Assembly (NCBI GenBank): GCA_032718565.1
Contig: JAVGVS010000003.1
Span: 3,025,221 to 3,089,220, forward strand
DNA from: Distichodus sexfasciatus
Taxonomy: Eukaryota; Chordata; Actinopteri; Characiformes; Distichodontidae
Reading direction: 5' to 3'
Length of the DNA: 64,000 nucleotides
The notes beneath the pieces are model-generated. The model saw only the letters and a list, made by a program, of their open reading frames with translations, made no database searches and was not told the origin of the DNA. The translations under genes were made by a program, and so were the position numbers. Position 1 is the stretch's first letter, and each line of letters starts with the position of its first letter. This document shows positions 33,957-47,369 of the stretch, in pieces.

Positions 33957-36146
33957 AACGCTCTCACGTTGACTCGGGTCGTTTCATAAATCAGACCCCC
34001 AAAATCGGCCGCACTCCCGCTGATTGTGGCTGTCTTCTCTGGAAGTTTTCCAACTCCGACCCGTGCTCCGAAGAGGGCCGGGATAATTTAAGAACTTTAC
34101 TTATGCATTTCATCAGCATAAATGTTCTTCTGGCACAAGATCAAAAGGGTGGGGAGAAATCTGAATTTCTTAATGAAAGTAATTTTTTCTTCTCTTCTTC
34201 CCATCCTTGGGGTCATACGCCTCTGTGCGATTAGAGGAGGAACGTGAGACTTATGTCTCCAAAGAGACGTGGAAGACACCCTCACCACCCCCCATCATGA
34301 TCCGGGTGGGGGTTTTACTCGGAATGAGGCCTGAGAGTCGGTCTAGGAATCTGAGAGAGCATGAGAGTCACATTATTTATTGATGTATTTATTTGTCTGC
34401 AGTTCTCGGTTCAGCCTGGCACCAGATGCTTGGCAAATTACATGCAAATGCAGGATCTTGGAACAGCCGTCTGTACACTCTGTGTTTCTTGGTAAACTGT
34501 CTTTAGCCGTGCCATACGTCGGGCAGAGACAGCTTGTTGCACAATTTCTGTATATTTTTCTCATCATTTTGTAAAAAGTGTTGCCCGTCGTGGCTGGAAC
34601 ACAATCTGTTAAGATTCAGAATTTAAATGTGTCTGCTGTTTAAGGAGAAGGTAAAATTTCTTGCATGAGAATCTCCTGCAAATCTAGGGGTTGATTAATA
34701 AGTTTTTTCCAGGGCTATTAGACTGATAATATTTTCAGTCAATATGTCTGCTGTTACTCAGCTATAATCTTCTATAATCTGCAGGTCTTATTCACATTTA
34801 ATGCGCAAAAGTACATTGCAGTATTGTAACTGGAACCTTACTGCTGTATTATTATATTTGCACGTCATAAATACCTCAATTGCATATTTTCATTTTCTAC
34901 TTCCTACTCAGAGTATATATTTCTCCTTTATTCATATATGCATATTCTGCATCTCTGTGCTATGTAAAAACTGAATCCATGTCGTCTCATCCCTCTGTAC
35001 AGTTGTGTATAGCTGAGTCGACAAAGTTTACTTTGACTTAGAGTGAGCAAATGTTTAAAAATCAGTCAATGTTTTCCAAATTTATGGGTAAATTTATGAC
35101 ATACTGTATCGTAATTGTTTTTATACATTATTTTTGAAGGCGTTCAGCTAAACTCAAGAGCTCTAACTATTAATCAGTAGACTTCAGACAGAGGGAGACC
35201 AAAGCAGCAAATGTTACATTTTTTAATTTATTTTGTTGGCATAAAAATGCCTATAAAATGTCAGATACTGAAAATAATTGCAATAATCAACCAGACCAAT
35301 AATCCCACCCCTACTGAAAACACAAGCAGATCGTCAAGGGTTGTGTGACCCTGTTAAGTGAAACAAAGCAATCCAGTATTGCAGTCCAGTAATGCCGCTT
35401 GCTGGCAGCACAATGAAAATCTGATGTAATCTATTCAAGCGAGTGGTTTTGCATATTGTTTTAGAAGCGCTTTCATATCGTTGCCCCGCTTCCGTCTCGT
35501 GGGCTCAGGTTTCCAACCCCGCCACTAGATACCAGTAGTTCCTTTTAGTAACGGACAGGAAAACCACAACCTGTCTGTGATCCGTTCTCATCTGCTTCCA
35601 ACTCTTTTGTCCTCTTATCACTTGTGTACTCCAACCTCTGCCTTACCACTGATCCACAAAGCACAGGGCCATTAATAAGGCATTGTGCGCCTCGCTGCTC
35701 TCCACAAAGGACGTTATCGTTGCTTGTTTGAATGCAGAACAATAGAGATAAACTTCTCTGCCGCTCAATTAATCCTCCTTTTTTGCATGACGTGGTCTGT
35801 AATCTCGTTAATGTGACTTTAGTGCAGTGACACTACTGTTTCTTTTCTCTTTTTTCTCCTCCCTGACAGACTGTGAAGCAATAGCCTCGGGGTGCCTCAG
35901 GGCTCTGTGCTCAGTCCCTTCCGTTTTCTAATAGCGAATGAAGTGAACGGTACTTTTTCATGCACTATTGACAGTGTTACAAATTCACGAGACACGCTCG
36001 CTTTTCGTCGTCATGCATCCGGTTACAAAATGTTCTGCCCTCACAGTGGGACGTGCAGCACTGTTTAAAAGTATTGAGCCACCCCTTATTTATCTATGTT
36101 TTGTGAAACAACGCGAAAACAGTGCGTTAATGCAAATTGCGACATG
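33957..36146. other. Single-copy-looking intronic sequence
   Basis: No exon, RNA gene or repeat is recognised over 2.2 kb. Sequence 33960-34350 and 35450-35850 is of higher complexity than its surroundings. Confidence 0.35.
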
Positions 36147-36356
36147 CAGCTCTGTCAATAAAATTAAGAGATCACATTAAAAGTTTCAGGATTTCAAATG
36201 TAAAAAATGTAAAATCTGCTTTTTGATATTCTTTTGAAAAAGAATGACAACAATTCTGTCTTAAATTCAAATTAAAATCTTGTAATTTAGAACATTTATT
36301 CTGCATATGACAACTTCAAATAAAAAATGTAGTGATCTCTTTGTTTTCCAGAACTG
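36147..36356. mobile_element. Tc1/mariner-type MITE
   Basis: The left end CAGCTCTGTCAATAAAATTA and the right end TTTGTTTTCCAGAACTG are inverted matches with AAGAGATCAC/GTGATCTCTT inside. A TA follows the right end. At 210 bp it has no transposase. Confidence 0.75.
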
Positions 36357-37229
36357 TACAAATTCTCTTCCTCAAGACTATGTTAAAAACACAAGGAAGT
36401 ATGGCTCTTTGGAAGCTAATTAATGAGTATAATAAGTAATTAGCATAATAAATAAATAAATTGAATGCAAATAAACGAGGGAGGCTAAAGACTTTCGCAC
36501 AGCACTTGAAGACGACGTGGCAATAGATAGTTGACGCCAGGCTCATCTCTTTCTCTGGTTCAGAAATTGATCTCTGAGCCTGATACACACTGTGCTAATG
36601 GAGTATTTCCAGACAAAAGATTGACTTTAGTAGCCTTTACCCACAGTTTTCCGAGAAGCATGTCGCGGGACTTGTTTCAGGGTTTCAGTCTTTTCCTTCA
36701 GATTTTTCTGGTAAACGTTTTTGCGAAATAATCGAGTGGGAATTCCACATCTGCAAAACACACACCCTCAGTTTCAATCGTTCCACCCCAAAACTCCCAG
36801 AGCCAGCTGGCCTTTTTTGACAAAAGTTAATCCCTTGTTGGTTTGGCCTGCAGGCTGGTAAGTTTAAATGGTGCTCGGGTCTGTCGTGGAGGAGAAAGCC
36901 CGAAGCCCAGTGGCTGTCTGTGCTGTACTGTGATTAGGACACACATTTGCAGGCCGAGTTTACGGCATAAAGGGGAACGAGCTCTAAACGCCTCCTTCAG
37001 AAGCTGTATTTTAGCGAGAGAGAACGTGCGGCAGAAGGAGTTTTTTGTTAAATATAAAGCGTAAAGAGACATAATAAAAACATCAGAACAGAAAACATCA
37101 GAAAATTACAGAAATACTTATGACTCAATATAAAGGACATATTGAGTTTGGAACAATGTGTTTAACAAGAACGAGTCTCATTAGTTAAATATTGTTTAAA
37201 AGTGTTTAAACTCATTTTTTGAAAAATAT
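36357..37229. other. Unassigned intronic sequence
   Basis: No exon or repeat recognised here. Confidence 0.4.
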
Positions 37230-37237
37230 TTCGGGTG

Positions 37238-38117
37238 TAGAGTTAGGATCATGACCGCCTAAACCGAGACTAATTCCTGGCCGAGACCTGAGTGTGTCGA
37301 GACCGAGACAAGACCAGGACTTTGAAGGGCCGAAAGCGGGGTGAGACCAAGACCGAGACCGGACCAATGCATGTTTTACACTATGTATTATCTATAATGA
37401 AGAAATAGCTTCACTGGAAGCAGTTATCCGAACTGATCACATCATATGTTAAACTCAGCAAACTGCAGTGGAGGAACACTCCTCAAGACCAAACTCACTG
37501 GTTTATTGGAGTTTTTATTACGCAGAGACATTACATGGCTTAGTGCCAGTACAGAATAAAATTATTTGGTAACAAACAGTGCATTTTTCTATATTTATTT
37601 TTCCATATTGATTACTCTCTAACATTATAAAATGGAAACAATATTTTCTGATCAACTGAAAAATTAAAAGTGCTTAAGTTTTGGATCATTTTGAGCCGAT
37701 TTGGACTCATTTTGGCCCATAAAATGAGTTGAGTTTGGCCTTTCTGGAAGAGAACGACATTTTTAATTACTAAAATTGACAACTTCAGTTTTTGTGCAAA
37801 GAACTACTCAGAAATAATTCCACATACATGTAATGTCCGGTAAGTTAAAAGTCTTGTGATTCTGACGGTATGTGTGTGGTTTCTGTAAGTTAAAGGGATT
37901 CTGAGTTATTTAAACACTAATCAATAAACAACACAAAACACCTGCGTCGGTCTTAAAGAGTTAATGGTAATATTCTCAGGGTTGTGGTCTCGGCTGGTCT
38001 CAAAATAACATCCCGAGTCCCCTTTGTCGGAATCCATGACAAGACCGAGCGCAAATACGACACAACCGAGACTTTCATAAACTGGTCTTGAGACTGCTCT
38101 CGAGTACCTCAACTCTA
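37238..38117 (+). mobile_element. Non-autonomous hAT-like element
   Basis: It begins TAGAGTTAGGATCATGACCG and ends TACCTCAACTCTA. The flanking 8-mers TTCGGGTG and GTCTGGTG agree at six of eight positions. Both ends are rich in GAGACC words, and the interior matches 31718-32552. Confidence 0.8.
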
Positions 38118-38125
38118 GTCTGGTG

Positions 38126-40799
38126 TCAACCAGATATTTGTATTTAAAAAAAGTTGTTTTTGTCCTGTTTATTCTTAGTAACATTTTTGCCAAGTATACC
38201 TAAGAGTGTCTACACTTCCTACCACATAAAAATATACAAATGAATGCATTCAGTACAGTAGCTATTCACATCATACTTATCAACAATTTGTTCACTATAA
38301 ACTACAATTTCTTGGTTTAAATGAATGTTTTACCTGGTCGCACCACCTGACAAAAATATTCATGTCATGCCATTGACCCATAGAGCTGCCATGATGTATT
38401 GTTTTGCATGAAGCCCCATAATGCTGATGTTAATTTGGTTGCTTTCAAATGAAATTCTTTAAACCGAAGCGCTGGAAATCTTCCAAACTTTCTGGCTAAT
38501 CTTTGTCATCACCAATTGCATTTTTAGGTGGGGTGTTGGTGAAAGGACTATTGTTATTTTGAGAAGCGGGACAACGTTGCAGTTTTTTTTGGTGCAACAA
38601 ATTCACAGCCGCTTCATTGCAGAATTTCACTCCCCGTTTCACTCATTAGCGAAGCATCCAAAGAAGAACAAGATTTTTAAACGGCCATATTGCATGCATT
38701 ATTCTGTGTTCTTTGGGGATGTGCATGAGCGGAAGTGCACAGCTGAGGCTGAGTTCATGTGTCCTTTTCTCCACATCTCTCTCTTTCTCTCCCTCTCTGA
38801 CTTTCGCTCTCTTTTTTCTCTCCGGCTCGGAATGGAAGGATGGCACACATTAACATACTGTATATCGGGAGCAGCAAATAGGCGAAGCCGGAGGAAGACG
38901 TGCGTTGGAAGCCGACTCGCTGCTCGTGGCTGAATTTGCTGGCGAGAGATCAGCTCTGACGTGTGTTTACTCCTCTCCATAAATATTTAGGATACGGGGT
39001 AAAGCTCTCCCACGCCCGGAGTAACGCGAAAGCCATTTAGTTCAGCTCCGTGGTCAAGCGCCCCACGGCCCGGCGCTCGTGTCACAAACCGTTATCTATA
39101 TTTATCGGTCCTCCCGTCTCGCTCGCTCTCTCTTTTCTGTCCCATCCTCATCCCCATCACCATCGTTCAGATGCTGGCATAGGTCTTTACAAGTGCAATG
39201 AAATATCAGACTTCTTGTACACACAGACCCCCAAAAAAGGAGAACGCCTGGTGTGAGGGAAACATATCTAGGATTGTAAATCTCAATCGGATATTATATG
39301 GATTCATGGACAATGGTCAGATGTCAGTCGATATCACTGCTATCTGCTATGGTATGAATTTGATTTAGTTCAATTCAGGAGCTAGCCACCAATATGAGAC
39401 AATATCATATGCTGATTTTTATCATTTTCATTCATATCAAACCACAAAGAACAACTAAAATATCACTTGACGTTTTTATTCCTGAGCTACAGCCTACAGT
39501 AGTCGGTGTTATCTCGCTTAATAAAAGTTGTCACAGAACCAGCTGTCTCTGGACTTGCTTGGTGAGGGACTTAACAACAGGTTTGACGTCTGATCAGCGT
39601 TTATTCTACAGCATTTGATGCTGTGTGCATTGAATTAACGTATGACACCCCTACGCATATCGTCCGTTGCAGGATTGAAAACGACAGCCACGTTTTGGAA
39701 CTTAACGTCCCAGGGTCTACGTTTGATCTTGTTTACGAGCGCTCGACTGGAGCTGCAATTTTCTCATTAAAACAATCAGATTGCTTGAACCCTAGTGACA
39801 CGGTTCTTAATCCATAATCAGGAGGGGGTTACATTTGCCCTGTCCATTTCCTCGCTGAGACAAATGGGTCATTCCATTCCCCCGTTTCCTCACCTGCTGC
39901 TAACCGGACCCCCACCGACAAAGTGGACTGTTCCCAACCCCTTTTCATCTGTGAGATAGCCTTTGAAACGGCCGGATTCTGGGTTTCTGCAGCGCTGGGG
40001 TTAATTATGCGAGCAAGGTGACATGTTTTTGGCACCATTGCACATCTCGCTCCTGCCCGGTCCTGCCAGGGAGCAGACATTATTAGCGCTGCCAGAGAGC
40101 TCATCTGCCTTGAGCACTTAATTAATTGGAGATCATAATTTGTGCTAATCGTCTGCGTTTAGCGCTGGCACCTTCTCCCTCCAGCTCTTTCACCGAGCGA
40201 TTATTCCGGTCTGGACAACCTGCTGGACGGAGACCGGCTGAGATAAGCGTCCAGGTTTCTTTCTCCACTGCCCTGTTCACCTTCCGCATTCTGGATAATT
40301 AAGAAAAGATGTACGGGAGGTTGTATGGAAGCACAGATGAATTCAAGATTGTTTGTTAAATGCATAGTTATCGGTAACTTAGTCAGTTGTTACTTTTTTA
40401 CATTTCTAATGTCTAAAATTCTGCTTTTAATTTCCACAGTTTTAACGTTGATCATGTTTGATTTCATTACGTTGTACCTGGAGGACATAAATTGAGAGAT
40501 ATTTGTAGTGGAGAGTGCCGAGGCAGATAAGAGTCGAAGCGTGCATGCCCAGGACAGACTTTCACCTCTTGAAACAGTTCTACAGGTTGGTGTGGTCCTG
40601 AGTTATCCCTCAGTGACCAGTTAACTTGGTCTATTGCCCCGTGACTATTGGCACCAATTCGGACCGAATTGGGTGCTGTAACAGCAGTCCTTGACACTCT
40701 GAAGCTCAGCATGCTAAACTCTTGCTGTGAGGCTAGCATTATTATGTACTGGATTTTGTCTGGTCTTTTGTCTTTTTCTGTTCATTGGAGCAAATCAAA
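38126..40799. other. Single-copy-looking intronic sequence
   Basis: No exon or repeat is recognised over 2.7 kb. Mixed-complexity stretches at 38620-39180 and 39830-40310 would be the first places to look for conserved non-coding elements. Confidence 0.35.
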
Positions 40800-41028
40800 G
40801 CCTCCACACGGGCGTTCAGCACCGGCGTTCGGCCAGCTGGGCGTTCAGGTGGCGTCAAATAAACGCTGCATGCAACGTTTTCTTGGCGTCAAAATCCCGA
40901 TAAACGCGAGGAAAACGACACTATTGCGAACGCCAGTGAAACGCCAATCGAACGCAGCTACGAAATACAGCAAAAACACGTATGGTGTTCAGGGGGCGTT
41001 CATTTCGAACGTCCGTGTGGACGAGGCC
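40800..41028. mobile_element. CpG-rich MITE with inverted ends
   Basis: The left end GCCTCCACACGGGCGTTC and the right end GAACGTCCGTGTGGACGAGG are inverted matches. The interior is rich in GGCGTTC/AACGCC words. No coding frame. The superfamily is unclear; PIF/Harbinger is one option. Confidence 0.65.
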
Positions 41029-41164
41029 TAACGCTGTTGTGGGCACCAAAAATGGAAACAAATGGAATGTATCCATCTCTGGGTCTGGTGATCAGTTCTG
41101 GAGAAGCTACTTTTAAGACAGTAGCTTGGAAGTTACATGTGATGACCACATTGTCATGGTGTCA

Positions 41165-41495
41165 GTTCTGATGATGGCTAAATGACTAGGTCACAGCAGA
41201 TCTTGTTGTATGTTTCTGGTCTGCAGTGGTCAGGAACTACCAAAAGTGGTCAAAGGAAGGAAAACTGGTGAACTGATGACCAGGTAATTGGAGGCCGAGG
41301 GTTTACTGGTGTATGTGGAGAGAGAAAGCTGGCCCGTGTCGTCTGATCCAGTAGAAGTATTGCTTCTAAGTGTTGATGACAATGTTAATGCTGGATCTAA
41401 TCGAAAGGTGTCAGAACATACTGTATATTACACTTTGATGCGAGTGGGACTGAATAGACAGACCTTCTCAATTATCATAATGTTATGGCTGATTG
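41165..41495 (+). mobile_element. Tc1-like transposase remnant, 3' side
   Basis: It contains CAGTGGTCAGGAACTACCAA, GGTGTCAGAACATACTGTAT and the terminal motif CATAATGTTATGGCTGATTG. Frames are broken throughout. It is the same family as 12475-12757. Confidence 0.7.
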
Positions 41496-41503
41496 GCATA
41501 GGC

Positions 41504-41989
41504 CAGTGGTCCCCAAATGGCGACCCGCAGGCCAGATCCGGCTGGAACAAGCAGTTTACTTTATATGGCCCCTCACATCACATCGGCAACAAATGTAAAC
41601 AGACATGTGCTCCCAATGGCCATCTGTGATTAGCGATCTCCACCTCAGTGCGTTGACATTTCCACTGGTCATGAAGAGTGAGTGAAATCTTAACACAGCA
41701 GGTACAATAACAGACTCTGAACTTTCATTCATTCATTATCTGAACCGCTGAACTGGACATTATATTCATCACCCTGTATGAGTAATTCCCACAAATACTG
41801 AAGTAATTGCGTAAACGGTATTTCGGGTTTAGGAGCCAATGGGCAGAGTCAGTGGAGGCTTGTCTACCTCTCTCTTTTTTGACCATCCCTGTATGTATTT
41901 CATGAGGGGGTAGATGTTGGGAGATGTGACGTGAATTTGTTGTCCTTTACATAATTTGGCTCTTGGGGAAAGGTAATTGGGGACCACTG
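41504..41989. mobile_element. hAT-type non-autonomous element
   Basis: The ends CAGTGGTCCCCAAATGG and CAATTACCTTTCCCC-side TTGGGGACCACTG are inverted matches. The flanking 8-mers GCATAGGC (41496-41503) and GCGTGGGC (41990-41997) agree at six of eight positions. It sits directly at the end of the Tc1-like remnant. Confidence 0.75.
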
Positions 41990-41997
41990 GCGTGGGC

Positions 41998-43201
41998 GTT
42001 TATGTGTTCTTGCCCTCTCTCATAACCTCAATAATTCAAAAGTTCTGCCATTCCTCTTCTTCTTGACTGTCTAAATGACTTAAACTTTGGCCCCCATGAT
42101 TACAGCTGGTGCTGCTCTCTCTTCACCTGCAAGCTTTCTAAAAACATGGATGAATGTAAGCGAAAAGACTCTTTCCATATCTGTACCAGTCTTTAACGTT
42201 GGGCCTTAACTCTGCGTATTCCTGGTTTTTTGGCTGAGAATCACGCAGGTCACTAGGGTGGGACAGATTAGAGAGGTAATGTGCCAGACGGCAGACTAAA
42301 TGACTTGTTTTATCTCCCGAACATTTGCACAATTGAGTCCTTTTCTGGGTCCTTTTCTGTGCCACCTTATCTCAACGATTGCATCAGACAATTTGCCAGA
42401 ACAAAGGCTCATTGTGGAGGATGACCTGTCCATCACCTGTTAAAACCCTTCTCATTACGTGGCGGATGCTTCCTATTTCCCTGGTATGGGTTTCGAAACG
42501 GAATGGTGCAGATTCTTTATTTGGTGTGGAAGGTGGGGATCTCATTCACACACTAGCACGGATTCTTTGATGTTGCCAGGGACTTTCACACTGCGCTATT
42601 TGTCACAGTGTTAATTTTCCAGAGCAGCTCTCGGAACCCGTGCCCAGGGAGTTGTTGGTATAAATTCTGGTGACAGAGCAATATCTCGACCTCTCGTTTA
42701 CCAGGCATCGAAAGCTTGAAAGCTTTTTTTTTTCAATTCCTGGCTTTCGAAAACACGGGAAGAACTTCGAAAGAGGCATCACAGGACGCTGATGTAATGC
42801 CTGGAAACCGCAGCTCGCGCCGCTGAAGCGGTAATGGGATTTGACAGCTGATCATTAGGATGTGCTGTAGTCTGTAAATTTGGCGTAGCCCGGCTTGTCT
42901 GAGCCAATCAGCGCACACCTCATGGAACCGCGCTGGCCAGACTCCAAACCGTGCAGGGATGTTACCCAGAGTAGCAAGCATTGATTCCCTCAGCAGCAGG
43001 CATGATGATGCCAGCCGGCGGTGACGCCAATGCCTGTGCCCTTCCAAACGCCAGTCACACCAAGAGACCCTTTTCCCAAAGTCAGTTGCTGTAAGGCAAG
43101 TTTTTAAACCAAAGTTTTAATAACAATTATTCATACCAATGTAGTATCTTATTAGGTGATGCAATTATCAACATTTTTGACCTGTAAGAGTATCATTATT
43201 T
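41998..43201. other. Unassigned intronic sequence
   Basis: No exon or repeat recognised here. Confidence 0.4.
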
Positions 43202-43395
43202 GGGGCAGTTGGTAGTGTAATGGTTAGGGCGTTCGCCCTGTGATCAGAAGGTCGCAGTTTCGAATCCCAGGACTGGTAAAGGTACCACTGAGGTACTCAT
43301 GAACAAGGTACCGTCCCCAAGTACCGTCCCCTTTCCTTGTGCTGCCCATGGTTCAAATGGAGAGGTCACCTTTTGTTGTGGTGCACTGTGTCCTA
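43202..43395 (+). repeat. SINE-A, lacking tail
   Basis: Clean head GGGGCAGTTGGTAGTGTAAT and B box TTTCGAATCCCAGGAC. It is lost after GTGGTGCACTGTGTCC. Confidence 0.85.
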
Positions 43396-44327
43396 TCATT
43401 TGGTCTTTGCTTGGGAGGAACGTGACGGCACGGTTGGCAGAAATCTTGTGCTACGATTTTTTCCCCCCCTGATGCACATTGAGTTTTACAATCCAAACTC
43501 CGAAATTTGAATTACGAAACTTCCCGGTACATCGAGTGTAGGAGTGTGTTTCATCTGCTTTCGGGCTTTCTGATTCAACTTGACGGCGCTTCCCACCTCG
43601 CTCTCAGCCGTGGCCTGATGCATATGCAGATAGGGAGAAGGGAGTGGTAGGCATGTGCCAACTCTAGAGCCGGAGTCGGGGGCCGTGCCACCCCACTGAA
43701 AAACCCCACCTCACCCCACCCTCCCATTGGTTTGGCTCCAGAGAGCTGGGAGACAATACCCAAGCCTTGACTGACGAGACAGGTGAGCCCGCCTCCCTCG
43801 TTTTGCTCGATGTCAGAAGCTCCGCCGCAGCATCTACATTTGCGAGCTTCTTCTTCCTTTTCCCTCCTCCTCCTCCTCGTCGCCTATGAAATATTCATCT
43901 CTGTCTGCATAAGCTTGCCGGGCCTCTAATTGAGTTTCTGTATATTCAGACGTGATTAACTCGTCGGTGTTCCTCAAAGGAGAGTCCCAATTAGATAGCA
44001 CTCGTGCCGATTGGGTTCCATAGAAAATCTGGCGAGGGTGTGTTGGTCTTGTAGAGCAAGTTGCCCTGTGTCTTTGCATCTCTGGTCATCATTTGTACTG
44101 TATACTGATCATGTGTACTGTAAGTTGTTATCGTAACGTATTGTGTATTTTCTAATGTATATTATCCACAGTTTAGTACTGTGTACAGTTTGTTGATTTG
44201 TTTCATAGTGTTCTGATTATGAAGCAGAGACACGTCACAAGTACCTCAGTGGTACCGGGATCCAAACAAACGACCTTCTGATCTCCCTAGCTACCAGCTA
44301 GCAACTAGAGAAGTAACTGTTCAATAA
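43396..44327. other. Unassigned intronic sequence
   Basis: A reversed SINE-A scrap (TACCTCAGTGGTACCGGGAT) lies at about 44241-44290. Nothing else is recognised. Confidence 0.4.
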
Positions 44328-44640
44328 GGGCTCGTGTCCACCAAACGTTTTTTGCGCTGGCAGCACCAATTTTAAATACAAATCCTATGAGCTTAAGCGT
44401 TCGGAATGCTAAGCTCAGCTAAAAAATAGTGGTGGAGGCGTTTTTTGCCGCAGCGCTCAGAGCGCTTCAAGTTGAAATCCAGCGCTGCGCTCGTCAATGT
44501 CACTTCTTTTTTGCTAGCCAATCAAAATCAAGGAAGGGGTGGGATATACACAATCAAGAATTTACTACAAATGATGGCGTATCTGGAGCAGCTTATTTTG
44601 GCATTATTTACACTGTTTGAATAAGGCAAAAAAAAATACA
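44328..44640 (+). mobile_element. Possible MITE, left end only
   Basis: It begins GGGCTCGTGTCCACCAAACG, followed by GCGCTGGCAGC and AGCGCT-rich sequence. This is reminiscent of 40800-41028 type termini. No matching right end is visible. Confidence 0.35.
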
Positions 44641-45113
44641 ATTATGCGATCAAATTCCTACTCGGTGATGCTCTCCCAGCTGTTTTTTTGCACGGTTTAT
44701 CAAATTATCATGATCAGTACAATATTGATATGAGTTAAAAAATGTGTGATTTCAATATTTTTGACCATATTGTCTAGAGGTAAGAAAGCCCAGATGCTGT
44801 GTTACAGTACTTAAGTAGAATTTTCAGGTGTCTGTACCTTACATGCTTATTTATTCTGACTTATCTTTTTCCACAGGTATCTATACTTTTAAGTTTCTCA
44901 CTTCTGATGAACTTAAAAAGCTGAGGCGGCATGTGTGCATAAAATTACATCTGTTCTTTGTTGTGTTTATCTTACTCCGTTTTCTGCTTTCCATTAAAGG
45001 CCTCTAAGGTCAGCCCTCTTATTTTTAAACTGTTATCTCTCTAGTGCTCTCTAGGACCAGGGAAAATCTATGAGTGACCCAGAGTTGACCCAGGCAAATG
45101 TGTGTGTGTGTGT

Positions 45114-45150
<37 letters not shown>

Positions 45151-46092
45151 TTAGTGGCTGGTTCCAGGATCCTTTAATAAGAACGGTACAGAACCTCATG
45201 ACCAGTGGGGTCACATTCTGCTGCTGTGCTGATTTCTAGGCAAGAGGAGAGGTGACGAGGGAATAAAAAGAAGTGTGAGGACAGAAGAGGGGGAAAATGA
45301 GTAGAGCGGAGATTAGTGATGAAGAAGAGAGAACATTACCAAATAGCAGAGTGGGGATAATGGAAGAGGAGAGGGAGAAGGAGAGGGAGGAAAGGGAGAG
45401 TGTAGAAGGAAAGTAGAGTCGCGGTGGGTGTGAGGTAACAGGCCGAGACGACACCCGATATTTATGGTGGCAGCTTGTTAAACACGCCCTGGTTTTACAC
45501 GCTTACTGCTCCTGTTTTACACGGTGTCAGATTGTAGAGGTGTAATGATACAGCAGTATACTCTGATGCAACGACTCAGTGAAAAAGAGAGGTTTTTCGC
45601 TTACATATCTGGTTGAGATCTGGAATAAAAATGTCAAATGATATTGATGTTGAAATGGTGTTGAATCAGCATATAATATTGTCTCAAATTGATCGCTGAC
45701 TCCTGAACTGAATCAAATTGAAATCAGCAGCTGTCGAATTGTCAATTGAATTTATATAATTTTGTATTGTGATGAAAACTTGTGATTTACATCCCAATTA
45801 CATTGTAGAGGACCTAAGAATAGAGACTAGAGGTGGATAATTCTTGTCTCTTTTCCACCACCATCACCTAACTTGTTTACTCAAGTAAATAAAAAAAGAC
45901 TACACAAATTATGAAAGTACAAAGTAGCGCCTTTTAAAGCCGTGCACCTAAAGGCCACAAAGTGATGCCAGCGTCATTCGAACTTGGCATTCATCACACA
46001 TTTACTGCAAATTGCAGTTGTTTGTAATGATATAGGGTTTTTACTCTGCTGTTAGGAAGTTACAGGAAAGTTACAGGAAAAGCTTGTGTTAG
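44641..46092. other. Unassigned intronic sequence
   Basis: A (GT)n-(GA)n microsatellite lies at about 45098-45150, followed by a purine-rich stretch at 45240-45420. Nothing else is recognised. Confidence 0.45.
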
Positions 46093-47361
46093 CAGGGCTC
46101 CAGACAAAAAAGAAAGATTTAGCAGCCAAATGCTTTTTTGGGAGCCATAATCTCCATCACGGGCCAAATGTGAAATAAATAAACAATAGTTACTTGTATT
46201 GTTTTTTTTTTTTATCTTTGTTCTGCCTCACACTGCCTTTTCTTTCTCCTGTCTGAGCTATTTGACCTGCCTACTATTGTCTTCTGCACTTGTCTTAAAG
46301 TTACAGAAGAATAAATGACACACAAGTGTGAATGGTTATTAATAAATTAGTGCTGGAACTGTAGGTGTAACTACTAGAAACAGTAAGAACAATGTCTGTT
46401 TTATTGACTTGCAGAGCTGTTATTATGCAGAGACATTCTATGGCTTAGCACTGTGAATAAGATAAGGTAAGGTGAGTGCCAGATGGAAACACTTCTTTAT
46501 TCATTTGGTATCTGGATGCAGAATAATATTATTAGATAACATTTCTATATTTATTTTCCTATTGTTTACTCTCTATCTTTATAGCATGGAAAAATATTTT
46601 CTGATTAATTTAAAATGAAGAAATAATTAAGTAATTTTCAACCAATGTGGGCTCATTTGGCCTATAAAATGAACTTTTTGGCCTTTCTGAGAGAACTACA
46701 TTTCCCACAATCCCCCGGCGTGCAATATGGGTTGCGTCACAATAACGTGAATATTGCAGGCCCGAGTAAACACTAGAAAGTATCAGTAAATGGCTGTATT
46801 GTGAGTAGAATGCTGGTTCTATTTGAGTTTTGCCTGTAAAAAAGTTTTGACTGAACTTGTGGCATTTGAGCCCTCAAACTCACTTGCATGTGTCTTTACA
46901 CAACCACGGTGAGCTGCATAATAAACATTCTAATAAGAAGGCTATCAAAGTGGGCTATCCAAAATTTCTATACCATGCCTACTGGTATCACTTTGTAGAC
47001 AGTGAGGTCCATCACAGCTAGAGTCCAATGGACGGAAATCGTAGCAGCATAGACTCTAATCCCTGTATTTTAGACCCCTTTCTGCAACAGGTCGCAAGAA
47101 GGGAAAGGACATTTGAAAGTGAGTGGACGTGTCAGATGACGTCTCGCTTCAGTTTGGCTTTATTCACACGATAGTGTAGTAGTAAAGGCCGACGTGGCTG
47201 AGAGTGTCTTCACATAATAAAAGCCGTTTCTTACTTTTCTCATTTTTAATTTTCTTGGATTGAGAAGACGGTCGCCATTGATGACTGGAATGAAAAAACT
47301 AGTCACAAACTAAAACATCTAGTCGCACTGGCAACCATTTTAGTTGCCATCTGGAGCCCTG
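46093..47361. mobile_element. hAT-like element with CAGGGCTCCAGA ends
   Basis: The left terminus CAGGGCTCCAGAC and right terminus ATCTGGAGCCCTG are inverted matches of 12 bp, typical of fish hAT elements. No 8-bp target duplication is evident. The part from about 46395 to 46700 matches the interior of the 31718 and 37238 elements. No intact transposase. Confidence 0.7.
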
Positions 47362-47369
47362 GTAGAGTC

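Noticed and set aside
43202..43275. tRNA gene, judged from A- and B-box motifs
   Set aside because: It is the head of SINE-A, repeated many times with the same body, and does not fold as a clean cloverleaf. The same holds for the other SINE heads.
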